Shown here: one piece after another, positions 7,577-13,338 of the stretch
How positions within the stretch are numbered: the first letter of the stretch is position 1
How the letters are laid out: the number at the start of each line of letters is the position of its first letter
From: Desulfobulbaceae bacterium
GTDB taxonomy: Bacteria; Desulfobacterota; Desulfobulbia; Desulfobulbales; Desulfurivibrionaceae
Assembly: GCA_003517965.1 (NCBI GenBank)
Contig: DOZO01000014.1
Coordinates: forward strand, 3,370-18,230
Length of the DNA stretch: 14,861 nt
Direction: 5' to 3'
Program-made: the position numbers and the translations under genes
Notes under the pieces: generated by a model
What the model was told of the DNA's origin: nothing
Database searches by the model: none
The model's input: the letters and a program-made list of their open reading frames with translations, nothing else

Positions 7577-7602
7577 AAATCGTGATCATCTCACATGATG
7601 TC
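7577..7602 (-). terminator. Possible weak attenuator between the TatT gene and dctP
   Basis: Reading the minus strand, a short GTGA/TCAC hairpin with flanking ATC/GAT pairs is followed by GATTTTTTGG. It lies in the 58-base gap, the largest in the operon. The stem is short and imperfect, so it may be chance; if real it could lower transcription of dctP and later genes relative to the TatT gene. Confidence 0.2.
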
Positions 7603-7619
7603 AAAAATGGACAAAAACC

Positions 7620-8516
7620 TTAAAAAACATCCTCGACCTGGGCCAGCAGCTTCTTAGCCCGCCGCTTGGCCAGGACATTGGGCAGGGTAAGATCCGGCGC
7701 TAAAGCAAGATCAAAGGCCAGAGCCTCATTCAGCAGCCGAACATAGAGCTCTCGATCAAAGGTCTGCCGAGCGTAGTATTCGGCATAGGCAACCAGGGTC
7801 GGGATAAACCGCCGATCACCAAGAACCAGGGCTCTTTCAAAATGCTCCCGGCTCACTTCCGGCCTGCCGCCCAGCATCACCGGACGGGAACCATAATAGA
7901 TGCCGAGAAAAAGATGAGCCCCGCCATGGTAAAAGGTCTCATCCAAAGCCAAAACCCGAAGCATCAACTGTTCAACCTTGGGCAGATCGACAACTGCCGC
8001 AGGAGCCCCCTTACTCAAACCAATCCAGGTGGCCCAGCCATAACCGCCCCAGAACAGTTTGTCCACCTCCCCAGGGCCAACAGACTGCAAGGCCTCGCTG
8101 AACCCGGCAAGCGGAAGCCGCTCTGCTCCGGCAAGGCTTTTTTGTCTACCAATCAGGCGCAGGCCATACTCCTTGGCCCTTTGCCCAAGCACGGCAGCCC
8201 GTTCCGGACGACCACACTCCGGCATCAGACTCGCGTAAGCGGTATAGGCCTGAGTGCCATGCAGCAACAAAGTGACATTGTTCGGCTTAGAAACCAGCAT
8301 ACTGTCAAGAAGCAGCAGATAAGCGGGAACACCATCACAAACCAGCTCCAGGTCTGCCTGACGGTTAAGATTTTTCACCACCGGGCTGACCATCGGGGTT
8401 ATCATAAACGAAGTGCATCCCGGCAACAAAAAAAAGACCACGATCAAGAAGACGACAAAACTCCTTTGTCGTCCGAGAAAAAACGGCCACTGGTCAATAA
8501 TTTTCTGCATAACCAA
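7620..8516 (-). CDS. TRAP transporter T-component lipoprotein (TatT family)
   Basis: A 298-residue lipoprotein. The N-terminus has a basic region, a hydrophobic stretch (about 20-31) and a lipobox LPGC at Cys34, so the mature protein should be lipid-anchored facing the periplasm. The remainder is helical, with features of the TRAP-transporter T-component family: LNRQADLELVCDGVPAYLLL near the start, WGGYGWATWIGLSKG in the middle and HGGAHLFLGIYYGSRP followed by a TPR-like helix pair (EHFERALVLGD). Characterised TatT from Treponema pallidum is a TPR-like trimer that associates with its TRAP binding protein. Direct adjacency to dctP, dctQ and dctM agrees. A second in-frame ATG two codons on is an alternative start. 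It lies 18 bases after the FKBP gene. Confidence 0.9.
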   Translation of the reverse strand: MVMQKIIDQWPFFLGRQRSFVVFLIVVFFLLPGCTSFMITPMVSPVVKNLNRQADLELVCDGVPAYLLLLDSMLVSKPNNVTLLLHGTQAYTAYASLMPECGRPERAAVLGQRAKEYGLRLIGRQKSLAGAERLPLAGFSEALQSVGPGEVDKLFWGGYGWATWIGLSKGAPAAVVDLPKVEQLMLRVLALDETFYHGGAHLFLGIYYGSRPVMLGGRPEVSREHFERALVLGDRRFIPTLVAYAEYYARQTFDRELYVRLLNEALAFDLALAPDLTLPNVLAKRRAKKLLAQVEDVF

Positions 8517-8534
8517 GCTTACCTTATCTCCGGC

Positions 8535-8963
8535 TCAGGAAATCGCCACCAGCTCCAGATCAAAAATAAGATCCTTGCCTGCCAGAGGCGGATTAGCGTC
8601 CAAAATAATCACCGCCTCATTAACCTCCACAACCGTAACCACAATCAGTTCTCCGTTTGATCCACCCATCTGCAGTTTTTGGCCGACCTCCGGCTCAAGA
8701 TCCGGAGGCACCTGATCCCGAGACACCTCCATAACCAGGTCTTCATTCTTTTCACCATAGGCCTTATCCGCGGAGATGGAAACCTTCTTCCTGTCGCCAA
8801 CAATCATGCCCAGAACAGCTTCCTCAAAACCCACAATTACCTGACCGCCGCCAACGGTAAAGACCAGAGGGTCGCGTCCGGCAGAGGAATCAAAAACAGT
8901 CCCGTCCTCCAGCGTGCCGGTATAATGAATCTTGACGCTATCTCCATTTTTGGCCTGTGACAT
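8535..8963 (-). CDS. FKBP-type peptidyl-prolyl isomerase, SlyD-like
   Basis: A 142-residue FKBP of the SlyD-like type. It contains VKIHYTGTLEDGTVFDSS, PLVFTVGGGQVIVGFEEAVL, GD-KKV and AYGEKNED, then an insert-in-flap region (about 70-120) and the closing DANPPLAGKDLIFDLELV. SlyD proteins isomerise X-Pro bonds and chaperone in the cytoplasm, and no signal peptide is present. The His/Cys-rich nickel-binding tail of E. coli SlyD is absent, and the usual DANHPLAG reads DANPPLAG, removing a histidine. The ribosome site AAGGAG lies eight bases before the ATG. It is the first gene of the operon and sits 18 bases before the TatT gene, so it is probably co-transcribed; any link to transporter folding is inference. 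Confidence 0.93.
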   Translation of the reverse strand: MSQAKNGDSVKIHYTGTLEDGTVFDSSAGRDPLVFTVGGGQVIVGFEEAVLGMIVGDRKKVSISADKAYGEKNEDLVMEVSRDQVPPDLEPEVGQKLQMGGSNGELIVVTVVEVNEAVIILDANPPLAGKDLIFDLELVAIS

Positions 8964-9049
8964 ATTTTTTCTCCTTTTTGCCTTTTCTCTAAACTGAATT
9001 TTTTAAAGAATGGTACTTGCCGAGGCTCTTCTTTAGCTTTAATCTGGGG

Positions 9050-9079
9050 ATCATATTTCTTGTTTTCAACAATAGTCAA
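9050..9079 (-). promoter_or_regulatory. Strong promoter of the FKBP-TRAP operon
   Basis: On the minus strand TTGACT (9074-9079) and TATGAT (9050-9055) are separated by 18 bases, each five of six matches to sigma-70 consensus. The predicted start near 9042 gives a leader of about 80 bases before the FKBP ATG. No operator or riboswitch is evident in the leader. Confidence 0.6.
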
Positions 9080-9103
9080 AACAACCACACAGGATTTAAC
9101 CCT

Positions 9104-9355
9104 ATGTACGAATGGATTCTCACCGGACTCAGCATCCTGGGCACCTTATACAACCTGCAGAAACGTGTGGCCGGCTGGGTGATCTGGAGCATCGCCAATC
9201 TGGGCTGGATTATCATCTTTACCCGTAAGGGCATGATGGCCGAGTCTTTTCTCTTCTCAGTCTATCTGGTGCTCTCTGTTTACGGCATCTTCAAATGGTG
9301 GACGCCAAAGCCCCGAAAAGAAAATCCTCAAGCACCAGATCAAGCGCCCAGTTGA
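9104..9355 (+). CDS. Short PnuC-like membrane protein, half-size
   Basis: An 83-residue protein with three hydrophobic segments (about 4-20, 25-43 and 48-67) and a charged Pro-rich tail. The pattern WVIWSIANLGWIIIFTRKG, with an aromatic/Asn pair in the second helix, then VYLVLSVYGIFKWW, matches the W..N and Y-G-x-x-x-W signature of PnuC vitamin-B3-type (nicotinamide riboside) transporters. Full PnuC is about 200-240 residues with a 3+1+3 helix fold, so this covers one three-helix half. I start it at the ATG at 9104, which has AGGA about ten bases upstream. An in-frame TTG further up (9017) gives an implausible N-terminus. Transport of a nicotinamide or other nucleoside is a family-based guess. 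It overlaps the end of metF by 16 bases. Confidence 0.72.
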   Translation: MYEWILTGLSILGTLYNLQKRVAGWVIWSIANLGWIIIFTRKGMMAESFLFSVYLVLSVYGIFKWWTPKPRKENPQAPDQAPS

Positions 9356-10230
9356 ATAGAATCCTCCACCCCAAGCGTCTGATAAATATCCAGAGCCTGC
9401 CGGGAATGATTCAGGGTATAAAAATGGATGCCTCGCACCTCGTTGTCGATCAGGTCACGAACCTGCTCAGTGGTCCAGTGTACTCCCACCTTTTCCACCT
9501 GTTCATCGCTTCTGGCCCTGTCCAATCCGCGTAGCAGCGAGGCCGGGATCCTGGCTCCGGCAGCCAGCTCTGCCATCCGCACCATCCCGCTCTTGGTGGT
9601 GATCGGCATGAGCCCGGCAATGATGGGAACCGTAATACCGGCCAGAGCGCAACGGTCACGAAAATCATAAAAATCGCGGTTGTCAAAAAAGAGCTGGGTG
9701 ACAATATAGTCAGCCCCGGCATCAACCTTGGCCTTAAGATAGTCCATCTCCAGCAGGCGGTTAGGGGTAGCGGGATGCCCCTCTGGAAACCCGGCCACCC
9801 CTACGCCCATTTGCGGAAAATTATTTTTGATAAAGGCGACCAGATCTGCGGCATAGGCAAAACCATCTGGAGGCTGGACGAAATCCGTCTGCCCCTTGGG
9901 TGGATCACCACGCAGAGCAAGAATATTTTTCACCCCGCTTGCGGCATAGTTGCGAAGAATAGCACCTGTTTCCTCTCTGTTTGAACCAACACAGGTAAGA
10001 TGGGAGACCACGGTGAGGCTGGTCTCCTGCTGAATCCTGACAAGCAGCTTATGAGTTCGGTCCCGGGTCGAACCACCCGCTCCGTAAGTCACACTGACAT
10101 AAGCTGGTTTGAGGGGCATCAGATCGGAGATAGTGGCAAAAAGATATTCCCAACCAGACTCATCCTTAGGCGGAAAAAATTCAAAACTAAAGGAAATCCG
10201 ATTTTTTTCTAAAATGTCTTTAACCAGCAT
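9340..10230 (-). CDS. metF: Methylenetetrahydrofolate reductase (MetF)
   Basis: A 296-residue single-domain FAD-containing reductase of normal bacterial length. It contains FSFEFFPPK (Glu17, equivalent to the E. coli catalytic Glu28), VSVTYGAGGS, SHLTC, LALRGDPP (Asp109, the flavin-tuning Asp120 in E. coli), GFPEGHP, TQLFFD and the closing GIHFYTLN. It reduces 5,10-methylene-THF to 5-methyl-THF for methionine synthesis; in anaerobes it can also act in the Wood-Ljungdahl methyl branch. No MetV-type partner, corrinoid protein or other C1 gene is visible here. AGGGACACT precedes the ATG. I found no SAM riboswitch or strong promoter in the 200 bases upstream. Its last 16 bases overlap the end of the convergent PnuC-like gene. 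Confidence 0.96.
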   Translation of the reverse strand: MLVKDILEKNRISFSFEFFPPKDESGWEYLFATISDLMPLKPAYVSVTYGAGGSTRDRTHKLLVRIQQETSLTVVSHLTCVGSNREETGAILRNYAASGVKNILALRGDPPKGQTDFVQPPDGFAYAADLVAFIKNNFPQMGVGVAGFPEGHPATPNRLLEMDYLKAKVDAGADYIVTQLFFDNRDFYDFRDRCALAGITVPIIAGLMPITTKSGMVRMAELAAGARIPASLLRGLDRARSDEQVEKVGVHWTTEQVRDLIDNEVRGIHFYTLNHSRQALDIYQTLGVEDSIQLGA

Positions 10231-10403
10231 AGTGTCCCTAACCCATTGTTTTGGTGAAAAATTTCAAATCTAAAGAGAAAGTATCTACCAAACTTGCATC
10301 CTGATTGCTCGAAAAATTCACGCCCATTGAGAAAAAATACGCGGTTGCCGACAAATACACGGGCATATATCTCTAAGCGAACAACACAGCCGATCATCTT
10401 AAC

Positions 10404-10431
10404 TTGACAAAGTCCGGCTCAGAGTTGTAAT
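10404..10431 (+). promoter_or_regulatory. Probable sigma-70 promoter of the pentapeptide-repeat gene
   Basis: A perfect TTGACA (10404-10409), a 16-base spacer and TGTAAT (10426-10431, five of six). Transcription should start near 10438. That would leave only about ten bases before the ATG at 10448, but about 58 before the TTG at 10496. Confidence 0.5.
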
Positions 10432-10477
10432 CAGATTCTGGTACAAGATGGTAAAATTTCGTCATCGGGATAATGGC

Positions 10478-10485
10478 AGGGGGAG
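10478..10485 (+). promoter_or_regulatory. Ribosome binding site deciding the TTG start
   Basis: AGGGGGAG lies ten bases before the TTG at 10496. No comparable site precedes the upstream in-frame ATG at 10448. This and the signal-peptide shape favour the later start. Confidence 0.45.
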
Positions 10486-10495
10486 ATCATCAACA

Positions 10496-11707
10496 TTGAC
10501 ACATTCAAACAAAAAATGTGCGACCATTCTGCTGTTCTGTTCTTTGTGCCTGACAGCCTCATTTCGGCAGGCACAGGCCGAAGCGATTATTGTTGCCCAA
10601 CAACCGGCTACGCCAACCACAACTGTTTCCTCGAGCACCGAATCGGAAATTGAACGCCTGATCACCAAAAACGCTTGTCCCGGCTGCAATCTTTCCGGGG
10701 CAAATCTTGTGGGCCTCAATCTGAATCGAGCTAACCTGGCCGGCACCAATCTAAGCGGGGCCAATTTACAAGGCGTAAGTCTGAAAACGGCAGACCTGGC
10801 GGAGGCAAACCTCAGCCAGGCCAATCTCGCAGGGGCCAATCTCGCCGGAGCCGATCTCTACAAGGCCGATCTCAGCGGGACTATCTTGTCCGGAGCCGAT
10901 TTGCAAGGGGCGTACCTGCTCGGAACAATCATGGAGAAACCAAACCAGAAGGGCAACAAAGAAGACATTGATGCCTTCCTTGCCCAGTATCGGAAAAAGG
11001 CAAAGACCACCAAGGGGAAGAAAAACGAGCGGGCAAATGTGGAAATGTGGGCTCCCTCTTTCAAGGTGATGCAGACGATGCCAACGGCAAGTGACCCTGA
11101 GCAGGAAAAAGAAGCCGCCAACCTGACCGTTACGCCTAATTCCAGCCAAGCTCCCGTCAGGGACGAGGCTCCTGTTTCTTCTCCTGTATCCATTTCTCCG
11201 GCAATTATTCCGTCCCCGACCGTCATAACGCCGCCACCCGCCAAAGCAGCAACGGTGGAGACAAAGACCCCCGCCGCGACAAACAGCGTCCCCGCACCGG
11301 TCATCGCGGCTCCGGTCGTTGCGACTCCGGTCAGCACGGCTCCAACCCTGCAAAGTCCTATAGCCCGAAGCAAACCTCCGGAAGCGATCAAAACGCCTGT
11401 CCCCCCCAAGCTTACCGCCCTGGAGAAACTCCTGCAATTCAATCGCTGCGTGGAGTGCAACCTTACCGGAGTAGATCTCTCGGGCAAAAAACTTCAAGGT
11501 GCCTTTTTGGAGCGGAGCAATCTTTCCGGGGCAAACCTGCGCGGTGCCAATCTGGAAGGGGCTAACCTCAAGGGGGCTAACCTGAGCGGAGCCAATCTGG
11601 AAAATGCCAATCTGGAAGGAGCGGATTTCTACAAGGCCGACCTGAGCAACGCCAACCTCAAGGGGGCTAACCTCAAGGATTCGGCAGGATTGAAGCAAGG
11701 CTTCTAA
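10496..11707 (+). CDS. Exported protein with two pentapeptide-repeat blocks
   Basis: From the TTG start it is 403 residues, with a clear Sec signal (basic MTHSNKK, hydrophobic core, then RQAQAEA near 24-30). A longer reading from the ATG at 10448 gives an unusually long basic n-region. Two pentapeptide blocks follow (about 65-144 and 322-396), with A(N/D)L repeats such as GANLAGADLYKADLS. Each block is preceded by a CxxC cap: ACPGCNLSG (Cys61, 64) and RCVECNLTG (Cys318, 321), with similar upstream helices (IERLITKN and LEKLLQFN), so the block was probably duplicated. Between them lies a Lys-rich segment, then about 90 residues rich in Pro, Ala, Val, Thr (about 220-304). Pentapeptide repeats form right-handed quadrilateral beta-helices; the exported location suggests a scaffold. 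Function is unknown. Confidence 0.85.
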   Translation: MTHSNKKCATILLFCSLCLTASFRQAQAEAIIVAQQPATPTTTVSSSTESEIERLITKNACPGCNLSGANLVGLNLNRANLAGTNLSGANLQGVSLKTADLAEANLSQANLAGANLAGADLYKADLSGTILSGADLQGAYLLGTIMEKPNQKGNKEDIDAFLAQYRKKAKTTKGKKNERANVEMWAPSFKVMQTMPTASDPEQEKEAANLTVTPNSSQAPVRDEAPVSSPVSISPAIIPSPTVITPPPAKAATVETKTPAATNSVPAPVIAAPVVATPVSTAPTLQSPIARSKPPEAIKTPVPPKLTALEKLLQFNRCVECNLTGVDLSGKKLQGAFLERSNLSGANLRGANLEGANLKGANLSGANLENANLEGADFYKADLSNANLKGANLKDSAGLKQGF

Positions 11708-11749
11708 GCCGTTGTTCAAAAAGTCATACTTTTTAGTCTCATGAACGGC
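11708..11749. terminator. AT-rich nested hairpin downstream of the pentapeptide gene
   Basis: GCCGTT (11708-11713) pairs with AACGGC (11744-11749), enclosing AAAAAGT-CAT-ACTTTTT (11718-11734), a perfect seven-base stem. It starts immediately after the stop codon and could end transcription. The inner stem contains T-rich sequence. Confidence 0.35.
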
Positions 11750-11752
11750 ATA

Positions 11753-11804
11753 AGGGGCCGTAAAGGAATGGATAAAAAGTATAGGTTATTTCTTAACGGC
11801 CCCT
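11753..11804. terminator. GC-rich inverted repeat overlapping the PLD-like gene's stop codon
   Basis: AGGGGCCGT (11753-11761) pairs perfectly with ACGGCCCCT (11796-11804) across a 34-base loop. The right arm contains part of the TAG stop (11803-11805) of the PLD-like gene. A second inverted pair, ATACTTTTTA (11726-11735) with TAAAAAGTAT (11773-11782), crosses the first, so the folds compete. It lies between convergent genes and may serve as a terminator. Confidence 0.35.
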
Positions 11805-13236
11805 AAAATGTCGACATGCCGCTCCACTCCTGAAAACGGTACATACCGTACTTAAACGGCGATCCCTCGGCAAACTCCTTGAAATCAAGAGAATAAATCC
11901 CACCCTGATTCTGCCAGATCCGCTCAAAATACTCTTTTGCCTCCCGTACCACCTGCGAATCAGATGAGGCCGTCACCTCAAGGCAGGCCTCCAGATTCAG
12001 GTCATCAAGATTACGTCTGGTCAGGTTTGCCGAGCCGCCGATCAGCACGGTTTGCATAGGCAGGGTGATCATGGTCAGCTTGCTATGAAACTGCTCGCCG
12101 TGTGTGCCATACCAGCGCACGCCAATCCTGCCCTGGGATTTCTCAACAAGTTCCTGGGCCACTGGCCGATTGGGAATCCCGTTTTTCCTGCGACCGAAGG
12201 CATCCTTGTTGGGATCAAGGATAAGCCGCACCTCGGCTCCTCTATCCGCTGCGGCAAGAAGCCCATCAATAACCTCACGATCAGAGAGATAGAACATGGC
12301 CATCTGCACCGAACCGCCAGCCCCGCACCGGGCAAGGGCTTGCAACAACCTGGCTTTGATCTTGCCTTCGGTGAGCAGACGCAAATGCACCTGACCGACT
12401 TCTGGACGGGCCTGAATCTCCCACCGAGGAAAAGTCTCCCCGGAAAGGCTCGCCACAGCCGCTTCGGCCTCGATCACATCCTGCACCACCTTCCCTTCGG
12501 CGACAAAGGCGATGTTCGAATGATAGGCACTTGCATCATGGGGGTTGGCCGAAGTGATGAGCACCTCTTTTTCGTTAGCCACCACCTTGCGATGGTTGGC
12601 CTTGAAGTTGAGCAGATTCAAATACCCCCGCATGTTCATAGCTGGGCCATCTGGAGCAAAGGGCGACGGTAACCAGCCGGCACCTTCGCTGCCGAACCAC
12701 TGGCAAAAAAGCCGCCACCAGGCCGAATAGATAAAATTGGAATCGCGCAGTCGGCTGGTTTTCGTGTAGATGATCCGCACCCCGCTGGCCCGCAACTTCC
12801 TGAAGTGCTCCGGTTCGTCCTGCCCGTAACTCCGGTTGATTATATCGGTAATGAGCACCAGATCCATCTGGGGTGAACGCTGCCTTTTTTCAATAAGCCT
12901 GCGAGTCATCTCATCGGCCAGGGCAGGAAAATCCCCCCCCTGGCCATGGACGCTATTGAAAAGAAAAAGGTCCAACAGAACAAAACGCTCCGCCTCATCA
13001 ATGATACGGCACATCCGCTTGAAGATAACTTGTTCGCGCACTGGTTGCCCGGCCTGCTGCCAGGTAAAGTCAGCCAGAAACTCAACCTCAGGCACAGCCC
13101 GTAGCGGCCCCTCCAAAGAGAGCCCCTCGGGTAAAGATTTGAGCTGTCCATAGGCTATGAAGCCCAGCCAGACAAGCACCACAGCAAGCGCCATGCTTTT
13201 CAAGAGCTGTCTCCACCAGAATCTTGCCTTGTGCAT
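11803..13236 (-). CDS. Membrane-anchored phospholipase D-like protein (cardiolipin synthase-like)
   Basis: A 477-residue protein with an N-terminal membrane anchor (about 14-30) and two PLD-like domains. The first motif reads NHRKVVANEKEVLITSANPH (His215, Lys217), the second FHSKLTMIT then IGGSANLTRRN (His384, Lys386). Both keep the catalytic His and Lys and the GSAN-type strand. Neither has the usual Asp after HxKxxxx: it is Glu222 in the first and Thr391 in the second. Families sharing this fold include cardiolipin synthases, phosphatidyltransferases and nucleases, so activity cannot be assigned. The ATG at 13236 has AGAGG five bases upstream; a TTG one codon earlier is less likely. The stop codon is embedded in a strong inverted repeat. 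It is downstream of the HD-GYP gene by 99 bases on the same strand. Confidence 0.88.
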   Translation of the reverse strand: MHKARFWWRQLLKSMALAVVLVWLGFIAYGQLKSLPEGLSLEGPLRAVPEVEFLADFTWQQAGQPVREQVIFKRMCRIIDEAERFVLLDLFLFNSVHGQGGDFPALADEMTRRLIEKRQRSPQMDLVLITDIINRSYGQDEPEHFRKLRASGVRIIYTKTSRLRDSNFIYSAWWRLFCQWFGSEGAGWLPSPFAPDGPAMNMRGYLNLLNFKANHRKVVANEKEVLITSANPHDASAYHSNIAFVAEGKVVQDVIEAEAAVASLSGETFPRWEIQARPEVGQVHLRLLTEGKIKARLLQALARCGAGGSVQMAMFYLSDREVIDGLLAAADRGAEVRLILDPNKDAFGRRKNGIPNRPVAQELVEKSQGRIGVRWYGTHGEQFHSKLTMITLPMQTVLIGGSANLTRRNLDDLNLEACLEVTASSDSQVVREAKEYFERIWQNQGGIYSLDFKEFAEGSPFKYGMYRFQEWSGMSTF

Positions 13237-13313
13237 CAACCCCTCTTAACCGCTGAGCAAAATGCTAAAAACGATTCCTGCCATGACGGCATAATCCCGT
13301 TACTAATACAGCA

Positions 13314-13338
13314 GGGGGTGCGGCATGCCGTACCCCTA
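13314..13338. terminator. Long near-perfect palindrome at the end of the HD-GYP gene
   Basis: GGGGTGCGGCATGCCGTACCCC (13315-13336) is palindromic apart from one G/T pair and starts within the TAG stop (13336-13338) of the HD-GYP gene on the minus strand. It should form a strong hairpin. No T-run follows, so an intrinsic terminator is not assured. Similar GGGG-CGGCATGCCG-CCCC palindromes occur in many bacterial genomes as dispersed elements. Confidence 0.4.

Noticed and set aside
7842..8660. Long plus-strand open frame (272 codons) opposite the TatT-family gene
   Set aside because: It is antisense to two well supported genes and has composition typical of an opposite-strand shadow (Gln/His/Arg-rich), with no domain or ribosome site.
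10209..10397. Minus-strand 62-codon frame overlapping the start of metF
   Set aside because: No ribosome site or recognisable motif. It lies in the leader between metF and the pentapeptide gene.
10231..10447. Possible SAM or other riboswitch upstream of metF
   Set aside because: I looked for conserved SAM-riboswitch core sequences and for a hairpin with a T-run on the minus strand and found neither.
10766..11719. Minus-strand open frame of 317 codons opposite the pentapeptide-repeat gene
   Set aside because: Its repetitive IGSAQVSPLEV-type sequence is the complement of the pentapeptide repeats. Periodic DNA leaves long frames open on both strands.
12052..12672. Plus-strand open frame of 206 codons opposite the PLD-like gene
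   Set aside because: The PLD-like motifs on the minus strand explain this DNA; the antisense product has shadow-type composition.
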